Virus record (IMG/VR): IMGVR_UViG_3300045999_003495
Coordinates: 1 to 39,043 of that record
Source of the DNA: a virus
DNA length: 39,043 nt
Direction: 5' to 3' (one strand)
The notes under the pieces were generated by a model. It saw only the letters and a list, made by a program, of their open reading frames with translations, was not told the DNA's origin and ran no database searches. Positions 22,367 to 30,104 of the stretch are shown piece by piece. Made by a program: the position numbers and the translations under genes. Every line of letters begins with the position of its first letter. Within the stretch, counting starts at the first letter, position 1.

Positions 22367-24252
22367 TCTTTTGGGCAGACTTTGAGACGCGCAGCGCGTG
22401 CGACCTGAAGGCGGGGGGAGTTTACAACTACGCCCGTCATCCCACGACTGAAGTGCTGTGCATGTCCTACGCTGAAGACGACGGGCCTGTCCGCACATGG
22501 CGGCCGGGCGATCCCTTTCCCGCGATCAAAGGGCAGATACGCGCTCACAACGCGGCGTTCGAACGGCTGATCTTCTGGCATGTGCTGAAGATGCCTATAC
22601 CGTTGGAACAGTTCTATTGCACGGCGGCGCAGGCTCGCGCCAACTGTGCGCCAGGGAGTTTAGAAGATGTTGGTCGCTTCGCTGGAACGAGTATGCGCAA
22701 GGATCATCGTGGCGCTGCTCTTGTGCGGGCTTGCTGTATCCCGCCTTATAAAGATGATCTCATCCCAGAGTTGATCGAGTATTGCGAGCAGGACGTGCGG
22801 ACCATGCGGGCCGTCAGTCAGGCCATGCGCGAACTGACGCCGGAAGAACTGGAGGATTACCACGTCAACGAACGGATCAACGACCGGGGCGTCTTGGTGG
22901 ATGTGCCGCTCTGCCAAGCGGCGGTCAAGTATGCCGCCGACGAACTGGCCGAGATACAGGAGACGGTGCGGACGCTGACGCGGGGCGAGATCCTGTCCGT
23001 TCGCAGCCCCAAGATGCGCCTATGGGTGCAGGACCGGCTCGGCCCCGAGGCGCTGAAGCTGATGGAGCGCGACGACAAGTTCTCTATTGACAAAACCGCG
23101 CGGGCGAATCTCCTTGCTGTAGACGACCCCGAACAGGTGCCCCCCGATGTCAGAGAAGTCATTCAGTGTGCAGATGATCTTTGGGCGTCTTCTGTTGCTA
23201 AGTTTGATCGTCTCGCCAAGCTTGCTGGCGATGATCATCGTGTCCGAGGGGCTTTCGTTTTCGCTGGCGGCAGCGCCACAGGTCGCGCCTCTTCTTACGG
23301 CGCACAAGTCCACAATTTCACCCGCAAATGCGCCGAAGACCCTGAAGCCGTGCGCCATGCCATGGTTCGAGGCCACACCATCGTGCCTCAGTTCGGACGT
23401 CGCGTCACAGACGTTCTGCGGGGTATGCTACGACCCGCGCTGATCCCGTCGCGCGGTAAAAAGTTCGTCGTAGCCGATTGGTCTGCCATCGAAGGCCGCG
23501 TCAACCCGTGGTTGTCGGGCCGTGGTGAGGATAAGTTACAGCAGTTCCGCGACCGGCTCGATCCTTACGTCGTCAACGCCAGCCAGACCTTCAGGGTCGG
23601 CTACGCCAAGGTAGACAAGGCCCAGCGTCAGGTCGGCAAGGTGCAAGAGCTTGCCTGCGGGTTCGGTGGCGGCGTGGGGGCCTTCGCGGCGATGGGCCGG
23701 GTATACAATGTCCACTTACCGGAGGTGCAGGCGCGGCGCATGGTAGACGCCTGGCGCGCGGCTAATCCTTGGGCTGTGCCGTTCTGGTCTGATCTTGAGA
23801 CGGCATACACAAGAGCGGTCAGGAATCAAGGAAAGATATTCAAGGCCGGTCGGATTTCCTACTACTGCGACGGTCAGCATCTCTGGTATGCTCTGCCTTC
23901 CGGCCGCGTGCTATGCTACCCTAACGCCAAGTTCGAGGATGATGGCTCGATCACCTATTCAAAGGCGGCTTGGAAGCCTGCGGCCGACGCTAAGGAGTGG
24001 CCTAGAGCGCGTCTCTGGCGCGGGCTTGCGTGCGAGAACGTCACACAAGCGACCGCCCATGACCTTCTACGTGAGGCTCTGCGCCGTTTGCCTGACGTTG
24101 TGCTGCATGTTCACGATGAGATTGTGCTGGAGACTGACGCGCCGGACGATGCGAAGGCGGTTCTTGAGCAAGTGATGACGACGCCGCCCGCATGGGCCGA
24201 GGGGCTACCGCTCGACGTAGAAGCGAGCGTGATGGAGAGATATGGCAAATGA
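22363..24252 (+). CDS. DNA polymerase, family A, with 3'-5' exonuclease
   Basis: A 629-residue replicative polymerase. Exonuclease domain (residues 1 to about 190): DFETRS with D6 and E8, HNAAFERLIF, and YCEQDV with D144. Polymerase domain: motif A VVADWSAIEGRV with D372, a motif B region KVQELACGFGGGVGAF, and motif C VHDEIV with D585. The F-G-G-G form of motif B and I-E-G-R in motif A mark a phage-type subgroup rather than bacterial Pol I; no 5' nuclease domain is present. ATGA overlaps couple it to the nuclease upstream and the primase-helicase downstream. Confidence 0.92.
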   Translation: MIFWADFETRSACDLKAGGVYNYARHPTTEVLCMSYAEDDGPVRTWRPGDPFPAIKGQIRAHNAAFERLIFWHVLKMPIPLEQFYCTAAQARANCAPGSLEDVGRFAGTSMRKDHRGAALVRACCIPPYKDDLIPELIEYCEQDVRTMRAVSQAMRELTPEELEDYHVNERINDRGVLVDVPLCQAAVKYAADELAEIQETVRTLTRGEILSVRSPKMRLWVQDRLGPEALKLMERDDKFSIDKTARANLLAVDDPEQVPPDVREVIQCADDLWASSVAKFDRLAKLAGDDHRVRGAFVFAGGSATGRASSYGAQVHNFTRKCAEDPEAVRHAMVRGHTIVPQFGRRVTDVLRGMLRPALIPSRGKKFVVADWSAIEGRVNPWLSGRGEDKLQQFRDRLDPYVVNASQTFRVGYAKVDKAQRQVGKVQELACGFGGGVGAFAAMGRVYNVHLPEVQARRMVDAWRAANPWAVPFWSDLETAYTRAVRNQGKIFKAGRISYYCDGQHLWYALPSGRVLCYPNAKFEDDGSITYSKAAWKPAADAKEWPRARLWRGLACENVTQATAHDLLREALRRLPDVVLHVHDEIVLETDAPDDAKAVLEQVMTTPPAWAEGLPLDVEASVMERYGK

Positions 24253-26543
24253 TGCTCGACTATTTTACCGGCCTTGCGCCGAAGGGTGAGACGGCGCTGA
24301 TCGTTAAGCAGATCGACACGGGCCGTCTGCACAAGGACGGTTCGCCTAAATACACTTGGCCAGCTTACATGCCGACGCACAAGCGCAAGGAAGGCGAGAG
24401 TTGGTTCCTAAATACGGGCTCATTCATTCGCGACCGTATGCCTAGCAAGCCATCTGCCAGCGTCGCCAACTGCACGCATGTCCTGTTCATGATGCTGGAC
24501 GACATTGGCACTAAGAGCAAGACGCCGCCGCTCCCGCCGACCGCTATCGTTGAGACGAGCCCCGGTAACTTCCAATACTGGTATGCCTACAGCGACCAGC
24601 CGACCGTCGAGGAGCATTGCGCGGCCCTGACCGCCATCGCAGCCGCCGGCTACACGGACCCTGGCGCGACTAACGCCGTGCGCAACTGCCGCCTGCCCGG
24701 CTCGGTCAATGTCAAGCCCGGCCGCGACGCCTTCGTCTGCCGCGAGGTGGAGTTCCACCCCGAGCGCGAGTTCACACTTGCCGAGATTTGCGCCGCCCTT
24801 GAGGTGACGCCTGCCGAGGTGGGAAACGCGCAGCGGATTACGTTTCGCGTAAAAGACACGGGCAACGACACGGTGTTGGCGTGGCTCAACGAACAAGGGC
24901 TTGTCACCTCCAACGTCAACGCCGAAGGGTGGTGCGGCGTCGTCTGCCCGAACCATGCCGATCATAGCGACGGCCAGATCGAGGCCCGTTACCGGCCGCT
25001 CGACCGTTCGTTTTGTTGCTATCACGCCCACTGCGAAGACCTCGACAGCAAATTTTTTTGTGACTGGGTGGCCGAGCAGGGCGGCCCGCGCGTGACGCCT
25101 GGCTTCCGCGATGACTTGATTGCGGACTATACGAGCAGGCTTGACAAGCTCACGCCCACGGCGGCGTTTCCTGATGAAGGGGCGGCGCGCATTGCCGAGA
25201 CGGAGGCCAAGCAGGCCGGGCGCGAGGGCCGCGCCGAGTGGCATGGCCGCTTTGCCTATATCATCGACGACGACGCCTACTTCGACCAGGTGACGTGCAG
25301 CGAGATCAGCCGCAAGGCGTTCAACGCCCTGTTCCGGCACGTCGAATGCACGTCCATGGGGCCGAATGGCAAGGCCCGCCGTGTCGAGGCGTCGCACTGG
25401 TTCGACGAGCAGCGCGAGGCCCGCGGCGCTTACGCGCTCAAGGGCCTGACCTACGCCGCCGGAGAGGAGCAGCTAGTCCAGAAGGACGGCCTTGTCTATG
25501 GCAACCTTTGGCGCGACGCGAGGCCCCAAGTGACGGGCGGCGGCGACGTGACGCCTTGGCTCGACCACTGCCGCCGGCTGGTGCCGGAACCGGCCGAGCT
25601 GGCGCATATCCTCGACGTCATGGCGTTCAAAATCCAGAACCCGCGCATCAAGATCAACCACGCCGTCCTGCACGGCGGCAAGGGCGGCTGCGGCAAAGAT
25701 ACCATGTGGTCGCCCTTCATATGGGCCGTCTGCGGCCCGCATGAGAAGAATAAGGGCCTGATCGACAATGACAGCCTCACAAGCCAGTGGGGCTATCAGC
25801 TCGAGGCCGAGATCGTCGTTCTCAACGAACTGAAGGAGCCAGACGCCCGCGACCGCCGCGTGCTGGCAAACCGGCTGAAGCCGATCATCGCCGCCCCGCC
25901 TGAGATGCTGTCGATCAACCGCAAGGGCTTGCATCCCTACGATATGGTGAACCGCATCTTCATGCTGGCGTTTACGAACGAAGACATGCCGATCACGCTC
26001 GACTCGGATGATCGGCGCTGGTTCTGCGTCTGGTCCGAGGCCCCCAAGATGACCCACGCCGCCGCCGACGCGCTCTGGCGTTGGTATAAGGCTGGCGGCT
26101 TCGAGGCCGTGGCGGGCTGGCTGCGCGCCCGCGACGTGTCCAAGTTCGGCCCCCAGGCCATGCCTCCCATGACCGATTACAAGCAGAAGCTTATTTATGT
26201 TGGCATGAGCAACGCCGAGGGTTACATCTTTCATGAGATCGAAGCCGGCCATGCGCCGTTCAACGTCGATATTATCGCCGGTCCCTGGCATAAGATCGTC
26301 AAGGACATGACCGACGCCACGAATGGTTCTGTTAAGGTTGTCCAGCCGGCGCTGTTTCATGCCCTGAAAGAGGCCGGATGGATTGACAAAGGGCTCTGCT
26401 ATTCGACCGACTATAAATCGAAAAAACATTGTTTCGTGCGCCCGGCCCTGCGCGACTGGACCCGTTCGGACGTAAGGCGCGAGCTCGCGCGAATCACGGG
26501 TGAAGGAAGGGACGCGCCGAATGTCGTCGGAATCAAAGGTTGA
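24249..26543 (+). CDS. Primase-helicase with zinc finger
   Basis: A 764-residue protein. N-terminal half (to about residue 220) resembles an AEP/RepB-type primase: FMMLDDIG near residue 82, then NCRLPGSVNVKPG. A zinc-finger-like cluster of Cys and His lies at about 228-262 (WCGVVCPNHADHSDG to CCYHAHCED). The C-terminal SF3/D5-type ATPase has Walker A HGGKGGCGKD (K483), Walker B-like VVLNELKEP and a sensor NRIFMLAFTNED. This matches primase-helicase fusions paired with family A polymerases. ATG 24249 overlaps the polymerase stop; an upstream frame opening at 24192 has no better support. Confidence 0.85.
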   Translation: MMLDYFTGLAPKGETALIVKQIDTGRLHKDGSPKYTWPAYMPTHKRKEGESWFLNTGSFIRDRMPSKPSASVANCTHVLFMMLDDIGTKSKTPPLPPTAIVETSPGNFQYWYAYSDQPTVEEHCAALTAIAAAGYTDPGATNAVRNCRLPGSVNVKPGRDAFVCREVEFHPEREFTLAEICAALEVTPAEVGNAQRITFRVKDTGNDTVLAWLNEQGLVTSNVNAEGWCGVVCPNHADHSDGQIEARYRPLDRSFCCYHAHCEDLDSKFFCDWVAEQGGPRVTPGFRDDLIADYTSRLDKLTPTAAFPDEGAARIAETEAKQAGREGRAEWHGRFAYIIDDDAYFDQVTCSEISRKAFNALFRHVECTSMGPNGKARRVEASHWFDEQREARGAYALKGLTYAAGEEQLVQKDGLVYGNLWRDARPQVTGGGDVTPWLDHCRRLVPEPAELAHILDVMAFKIQNPRIKINHAVLHGGKGGCGKDTMWSPFIWAVCGPHEKNKGLIDNDSLTSQWGYQLEAEIVVLNELKEPDARDRRVLANRLKPIIAAPPEMLSINRKGLHPYDMVNRIFMLAFTNEDMPITLDSDDRRWFCVWSEAPKMTHAAADALWRWYKAGGFEAVAGWLRARDVSKFGPQAMPPMTDYKQKLIYVGMSNAEGYIFHEIEAGHAPFNVDIIAGPWHKIVKDMTDATNGSVKVVQPALFHALKEAGWIDKGLCYSTDYKSKKHCFVRPALRDWTRSDVRRELARITGEGRDAPNVVGIKG

Positions 26544-26757
26544 TCTTTATTCGGTCGTTATGCCGGTTTTGGTAGAATTAACCGAGGCCGCCGACGAATA
26601 TCTTGACTGGGCCGCGACGCCGGGGGACGATGAATGTCCGCCGGAAACGGTGGAAAGGCTTTGCAAGGCCCACCAAGAGGCCCAAGATCGGCCCATAACT
26701 ATTCGGTCGGACTCTGCGTCCGGCAGGCACAATCAGAGGAGCATCGATGCCCGATGA
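26521..26757 (+). CDS. Small acidic protein of unknown function
   Basis: A 78-residue acidic protein: VDLYSVVMPVLVELTEAADE, then YLDWAATPGDDECPPETVER and a polar C-terminus. ATG 26521 has GAAGGAAGGG upstream and overlaps the primase end by 23 bases. No motif recognised. It precedes the XRE regulator, whose start lies within its last codons. Confidence 0.5.
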   Translation: MSSESKVDLYSVVMPVLVELTEAADEYLDWAATPGDDECPPETVERLCKAHQEAQDRPITIRSDSASGRHNQRSIDAR

Positions 26758-27127
26758 CAAACCCATGGAGACGCATGCCAACCCTTCACTCGGACCGTTT
26801 CTGAAGAAGGCCCGCCAGGACATGCGGATGTCGCTGCGCGAGGTTGAAGAAGCCACGGGTAAGGAGATCTCGAACGCGTATCTGAGCCAGTTGGAGAGCG
26901 GCAAGGTTACGAAACCGTCGCCGCATGTGCTGTACGCGCTATCGACCGCCTTGGGCGTCGCCTACGAAACGCTGATGGAGCGCGCGGGGTACATCGTGCC
27001 CGCGTCGAGCCGTGTCGACGGTGAAAAGCACGGTAGAGCCGCGACCTTCTCGATCGACAATCTCAGTGCCGAAGAAGAGACTGAACTGCTCGACTATCTC
27101 ACCTATATCCGCTCCAAACGGAAATAA
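26747..27127 (+). CDS. XRE-family HTH transcriptional regulator
   Basis: A 126-residue protein with an N-terminal lambda-repressor-like HTH: LKKARQDMRMSLREVEEATG, then ISNAYLSQLESGKVTKPSPH and LYALSTALGVAYETLMERAG. The C-terminus LSAEEETELLDYLTYIRSKR resembles a short multimerisation tail, not a cleavable Ser-Lys repressor domain. Its ATG follows AGAGGA. It ends the rightward early operon. With no integrase visible, it is more likely an early/late switch than a lysogeny repressor. Possible targets are the repeats at 30.1-30.7 kb. Confidence 0.8.
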   Translation: MPDDKPMETHANPSLGPFLKKARQDMRMSLREVEEATGKEISNAYLSQLESGKVTKPSPHVLYALSTALGVAYETLMERAGYIVPASSRVDGEKHGRAATFSIDNLSAEEETELLDYLTYIRSKRK

Positions 27128-27169
27128 TCATGCGCAGGCCGGACGCTTGATAGAGGGCCTGGGCCATGG

Positions 27170-27373
27170 TCAGATTTTTTCTTGAGGCGCTGTTAATTTG
27201 GCTATGTCAACCAACGCCGATTCCAGTGCGAGTCGTAAGCGCTCGTTCTCGGCATAGGCGGCGTTGAGGTTCCACTGGGCGCGGTCGCGCGCCTCGGAAT
27301 AGCCCTTCAGGTAAGCTTCCGTTACCTCTTGCTGAAGCGCCTTCAGGCGCCGTTCGAACTCGGCCTGCGTCAT
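27170..27373 (-). CDS. Small coiled-coil protein after a terminator-like hairpin
   Basis: A 67-residue protein: MTQAEFERRLKALQQEVTEA, YLKGYSEARDRAQWNLNAAY, AENERLRLALESA, all helical and charged. I prefer ATG 27373 over the in-frame start 19 codons upstream because those codons would run through a GC hairpin. There is no ordinary Shine-Dalgarno: GGAG sits on the far side of the hairpin, 9 bases of T-rich sequence separate hairpin and ATG. Convergent with the XRE gene. Confidence 0.6.
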   Translation of the reverse strand: MTQAEFERRLKALQQEVTEAYLKGYSEARDRAQWNLNAAYAENERLRLALESALVDIAKLTAPQEKI

Positions 27374-27402
27374 AAAAGAAAACCCCGCTCGCGCGGGGCT
27401 CC
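27374..27402 (-). terminator. Terminator hairpin, also bridging SD and ATG
   Basis: On the - strand, CCCCGC (27398-27393) and GCGGGG (27388-27383) pair around a GCGA (GNRA) loop, then TTTTCTTTT leads straight into the ATG at 27373. GGAG lies immediately 5' of the stem. The layout repeats that at 19922-19955 on the other strand. It probably ends the long leftward transcript partly, with read-through RNA translated via the bridged site. Confidence 0.8.
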
Positions 27403-27455
27403 AAGTCGGGGGAGGAAAGTGACACCGCAAGGCGTCACAAGTCTTTTAGCAGCGT

Positions 27456-27662
27456 TCAGCCGGTGTTGCAAGTTCCGTCGCCGAAATAGAGCATATCCAA
27501 GCGCCGAACAATTTCTTGTTCTGTCAAGATGGGGTGCTCTTTCGTGCCAGGCTCTATCTTGCGCCAGAACGCCCATAGGGGCGGGTTGACTTCATAGCAG
27601 GGGCGATCCTGCGGCCAGTCCGGCACAACGGCCCCATACTCCTCGAATTGTTCTTGCCACAT
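27456..27662 (-). CDS. Small protein of unknown function
   Basis: A 68-residue protein with several Trp and aromatic residues: MWQEQFEEYGAVVPDWPQDR, NPPLWAFWRKIEPGTKEHPI, then a helix EQEIVRRLDMLYFGDG. ATG follows GGGGG by 8 bases. About 85 bases of non-coding sequence, including the hairpin, separate it from the next gene downstream. No domain recognised. Confidence 0.5.
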   Translation of the reverse strand: MWQEQFEEYGAVVPDWPQDRPCYEVNPPLWAFWRKIEPGTKEHPILTEQEIVRRLDMLYFGDGTCNTG

Positions 27663-27684
27663 TTATTTGACCCCCAAAAAGATT

Positions 27685-27972
27685 TCAATCAGGACGGCAA
27701 TCAAGATTGCCACGGTTTCGGTAGGTTTCATAGCGTCTCACCCCATACATGATCGTCGTATGGTCGCGCCCGCCTAGGACGCGACCGATTAGCTTGTAGG
27801 ACATTCCCAGCTCTAGCCGGGCGCGGTGCATGATCTCGAACCGCGCCCACGCCACGCCCGCGCGCCGCGTGTGCCCGATTAGATACTCTGTTGAGATGTT
27901 ATGCGTCGCCGCGACTTCCCGAATCAGTTCGTGCATTTCGAGGGCTTGTCTCTCTTGGTGCCAGCTTAGCAT
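27685..27972 (-). CDS. Second DnaA domain IV-like protein
   Basis: A 95-residue protein: HELIREVAATHNISTEYLIG, then a helix WARFEIMHRARLELGMSYKL and GRVLGGRDHTTIMYGVRRYE, matching DnaA domain IV including D-H-T-T. It differs clearly from the protein at 19956, lacking a zinc ribbon. Also no ATPase domain. ATG 27972 is chosen because GAGG is 6 bases upstream; it overlaps the preceding gene by 74 bases. Likely a repressor or DnaA antagonist that recognises DnaA-box-like sites. Confidence 0.75.
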   Translation of the reverse strand: MLSWHQERQALEMHELIREVAATHNISTEYLIGHTRRAGVAWARFEIMHRARLELGMSYKLIGRVLGGRDHTTIMYGVRRYETYRNRGNLDCRPD

Positions 27973-28108
27973 GTCGGGCCTCAATTTCGTTCGTGATGAT
28001 AGACGCGCGGAACGAATCCGCTTCTGTTTCCAACATGATCGCAAGGGCCTCTTCCGAAAGCCAATGCAATAGCTGGCTGAATTCGAAATAGTCTTTCATT
28101 CTAGCCAT
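27899..28108 (-). CDS. Small helical protein of unknown function
   Basis: A 69-residue protein: MARMKDYFEFSQLLHWLSEE, ALAIMLETEADSFRASIITN, then a basic polar tail. ATG 28108 is 9 bases from GGAGG; ATG 28114 in the same frame is too close. The 3' third overlaps the DnaA-like gene. No motif recognised. Confidence 0.5.
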   Translation of the reverse strand: MARMKDYFEFSQLLHWLSEEALAIMLETEADSFRASIITNEIEARHAKLAPRETSPRNARTDSGSRGDA

Positions 28109-28388
28109 TGTCATGGTCCTCCACACATTTCTGCGCAACGTGGTCGCTTGCTTCAAGAGTAGCCGCAGCGGCGTCAAACAAGTGCGAACCGCGCGGCACG
28201 ATCATTGACTCGTCATCGCCGCTAATCACTAGGCTTTGGAGCCTGATGTTAGTCGGGCCGCCGCGCCAGCCAATGCTAGGGTCCGGGCTTTCCCAGAGAT
28301 ACGTGAGCATAGCCGTCCCGTATAGATAACAGGCTTGACCGGGCCAAGGTTGGAACTCGTCCAATTCGTAAATGATATAGTTGCTCAT
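28101..28388 (-). CDS. Protein of unknown function
   Basis: A 95-residue acidic protein: YIIYELDEFQPWPGQACYLY, then a W-E-S-P-D-P motif, RLQSLVISGDDESMIVPRGS and a helical C-terminus with one Cys. Start overlaps the upstream stop (ATGA on the - strand), stop overlaps the next start. No family recognised. Confidence 0.5.
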   Translation of the reverse strand: MSNYIIYELDEFQPWPGQACYLYGTAMLTYLWESPDPSIGWRGGPTNIRLQSLVISGDDESMIVPRGSHLFDAAAATLEASDHVAQKCVEDHDNG

Positions 28389-28897
28389 GCTACTGCCCTC
28401 AAAAATTCGCGCGCCATTGCCTCGACGTCGCCCGTTGCGGCGATAGCGGCGGCGGCCGATAGGGTTAAGCCAAAGCGGCTTAGGAAGGCCGCTAGTTCGC
28501 CTTCCGGCACTTTGGCCAGTATGGCCGCCGCTTGCTCGATTCGCTTACGGCTGACACGTTTGCGCGTTTCCTTGGCCGGTTCGGTGGCCGGGCTTGCCTT
28601 TGGCCAAGTGTAATGCGGCATAGGTTGAATTTTATCGTCTTCCTTCCATGATTTAGCAGGGACTTTCATTGGCCGCATTTCCCGCGTTGCTTCCGCGAGA
28701 ATAATATCCTTTAGCTTTGGGTTATACATGGCAAAGCCCTTCTGGCGGCGCTTGGTTTCCTTGGACGTATACTGCCACGTATGCCCCGCTTTCACTTGCG
28801 GCCGGCCATCTTCCGACATGGTGAATACGTTACCATTGGCGGCGTGAAAGACGCCCTTGGACTGCCAGTTCGCTTCGCACCATTCTTTGATGTTCAT
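28385..28897 (-). CDS. Protein of unknown function, basic with Ala-rich helical C-terminus
   Basis: A 170-residue protein. N-terminal 50 residues have aromatic and basic residues (IKEWCEANWQSKGVFHAANG, HTWQYTSKETKRRQKG). The C-terminal third is helical and Ala-rich (RKRIEQAAAILAKVPEGELA, AFLSRFGLTLSAAAAIAAT). GAAAGG lies 8 bases before the ATG, within a reused junction cassette. No enzymatic signature. Nucleic-acid binding is possible from charge, unproven. Confidence 0.5.
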   Translation of the reverse strand: MNIKEWCEANWQSKGVFHAANGNVFTMSEDGRPQVKAGHTWQYTSKETKRRQKGFAMYNPKLKDIILAEATREMRPMKVPAKSWKEDDKIQPMPHYTWPKASPATEPAKETRKRVSRKRIEQAAAILAKVPEGELAAFLSRFGLTLSAAAAIAATGDVEAMAREFLRAVA

Positions 28898-28901
28898 GAT
28901 C

Positions 28902-29186
28902 TTAACCTTTCTTTACGGGTTGATAGGTCCAAGCGCCTTCGTTCTTTGGCATGGTTGCGGGCGGTAGGTCAGGGCAGACTTTTTGGACTGTCTTTGTGAC
29001 GTGACGCAATAGCGTTCCACTAAAACCCGCGTTAATAGCGTCAAAGACGTTAGCGCCCGCGTCAATGTCCGCCAGCACGTCGTCGACGCGCGCTAGATAC
29101 TGGCCAAGCGCGTAGATATTGTAGCCGCGCTTTGTGGATTGTTTACGGTCGTACGCCGTTACGGCGTGAACTAGGATAGCTCGCAT
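28902..29186 (-). CDS. Small protein of unknown function
   Basis: A 94-residue basic protein: MRAILVHAVTAYDRKQSTKR, GYNIYALGQYLARVDDVLAD, then INAGFSGTLLRHVTKTVQKV and a KKG C-terminus. The Y-N-I-Y-A-L-x-Q-Y-L-x-R-V-x-D-V pattern is one I have seen in phage proteins adjacent to the next gene's family. GAAAGG precedes ATG 29186. It sits 4 bases after the upstream gene. Confidence 0.6.
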   Translation of the reverse strand: MRAILVHAVTAYDRKQSTKRGYNIYALGQYLARVDDVLADIDAGANVFDAINAGFSGTLLRHVTKTVQKVCPDLPPATMPKNEGAWTYQPVKKG

Positions 29187-29190
29187 TATC

Positions 29191-29961
29191 TTAGCCTTTC
29201 TTTCCGACACGGAACCCGTGAAGGTTGATGACAATGTCGCGCGGCGAATTAGAGCTATTCCCGGCGCATAGGCCGCACAAAGCGCAACTAGTCTTCGCGC
29301 CATTTTCTTTGGCCGCTGGACAACCAATCTCAGAACGGGCTTTCGGCTCCGCCGCCCGCTTGGCGCGGAACGTACGCCAACCACAAGCGCTCGCCAGCAA
29401 TTGATCGGATTCCGTTTCGCATGACGCCATGCAAAGCGCGCTAAAGGCTTGGAAGGCCGGATTGCGCCATTGGTGGCTGTAACCTGTGATCTTCTTGGCC
29501 TTAGCAGTGCAAGCTTGCCATATAGCGAAAGGAGCCGCGGCCGGATCGCCATAAGTGCCAAGCCGGAACGCTAGCCCGGCGAATAGTTCGGGCAGAATTT
29601 CGGCGCAATAGTCGACGCCCGGCCGGGCGTATCGATTCCGCTGATAAGCGCCAAAGACGCTAACAACCGATTTCGCCACGTCGACATAACAATTGCCTCC
29701 GTTAAACGGTCTTTGTGGGCAGTCGCCGCAAACAGCATCGTCCCGGCCATCCTGCAACGCGCGGAACGGGTTAACGTCGGCGGCCAATATGAAGGTTTGC
29801 ACCATTGCGCCGGTCTTATCGTTGTTAGACTTTGCCACAATGCGATTTGCAATAACGACGATCGGCGCGCCATTGATGGCGCTTGGCCCTTCATAAAGGA
29901 TCACACCTGTGAACTGATTCCGCTTGATAGCGGTGAGCATGTCTTGTGCAGTTGTTATCAT
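29191..29961 (-). CDS. Cys-rich conserved phage protein (DUF7227-like)
   Basis: A 256-residue protein. Blocks: NQFTGVILYEGPSAINGAPI, then C-G-D-C-P with a third Cys shortly after, LGTYGDPAAAPFAIWQACTA, ITGYSHQWRNPAFQAFSALC, MASCETESDQLLASACGWRT, and a last cluster CPAAKENGAKTSCALCGLC. Seven or more Cys in C-x2-C-like spacings suggest metal or Fe-S sites. I recall this as a common alphaproteobacterial phage family (DUF7227), role unknown. Its leader contains a repeat shared with the gene upstream. Nothing here shows a reaction. Confidence 0.65.
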   Translation of the reverse strand: MITTAQDMLTAIKRNQFTGVILYEGPSAINGAPIVVIANRIVAKSNNDKTGAMVQTFILAADVNPFRALQDGRDDAVCGDCPQRPFNGGNCYVDVAKSVVSVFGAYQRNRYARPGVDYCAEILPELFAGLAFRLGTYGDPAAAPFAIWQACTAKAKKITGYSHQWRNPAFQAFSALCMASCETESDQLLASACGWRTFRAKRAAEPKARSEIGCPAAKENGAKTSCALCGLCAGNSSNSPRDIVINLHGFRVGKKG

Positions 29962-29987
29962 TGTCTTCGTTCCTATGTTGATAGGTT

Positions 29988-30018
29988 ACAGCGCCGCGCG
30001 GGTTAGGCGCGGCGCTGT
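29988..30018 (-). promoter_or_regulatory. Perfect 12-bp hairpin between two leader genes
   Basis: ACAGCGCCGCGC (29988-29999) is perfectly complementary to GCGCGGCGCTGT (30007-30018) with a 7-base loop. It begins at the stop codon of the 28-residue gene. On the - strand no U-run follows, so it is not a classical terminator. It may be an RNA processing or attenuation structure between the leader peptide and the next gene. Confidence 0.65.
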
Positions 30019-30104
30019 TAGATGATAGCCGGGATGGCGTGGGTAAACACGACGACCGCGACGAGCGCGGCGGCGATTAGCTCGATTATCTGATTTGCAT
30101 ACAT
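30018..30104 (-). CDS. 28-residue single-pass membrane peptide
   Basis: An ATG at 30104 with a strong GGAGG nine bases upstream opens MYANQIIELIAAALVAVVVF and ends THAIPAII. A single hydrophobic helix (residues about 5-28) would span the inner membrane. It is first in the leftward operon, right after the promoter, so is expressed strongly and early. Could be a host-takeover or superinfection peptide, or simply a leader peptide controlling the hairpin at its stop. The strong ribosome site argues it is translated. Confidence 0.6.
   Translation of the reverse strand: MYANQIIELIAAALVAVVVFTHAIPAII

Noticed and set aside
24192-24248. N-terminal extension of the primase-helicase
   Set aside because: The 19 extra residues are polar and Arg-rich and lie inside the polymerase coding end. 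ATGA coupling and a GGAGAG site support ATG 24249.
22363-24252. Diaminopurine-type (Z-genome) polymerase
   Set aside because: I considered it because the family A motifs are unusual, but no PurZ-, DatZ- or MazZ-like gene is evident, so there is no support.
26747-27127. Lysogeny repressor of a temperate phage
   Set aside because: No integrase, excisionase, att site or partition gene was found. The XRE protein lacks a cleavable C-terminal domain. A regulator of the lytic programme is the safer call.
27128-27169. Bidirectional terminator between the XRE gene and the convergent small gene
   Set aside because: A run of T follows a weakly paired CTGGGCC/GGTCAG segment, but the stem has mismatches. 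Not strong enough to list.
27374-27430. Longer start of the small coiled-coil protein at 27430
   Set aside because: It would translate through the GC hairpin and give a Pro-rich segment unlike the rest. ATG 27373 fits the helical protein.
29988-30018. Intrinsic terminator at the perfect 12-bp hairpin
   Set aside because: No U-run on either strand and the Cys-rich gene follows within 30 bases. Kept only as a regulatory hairpin.
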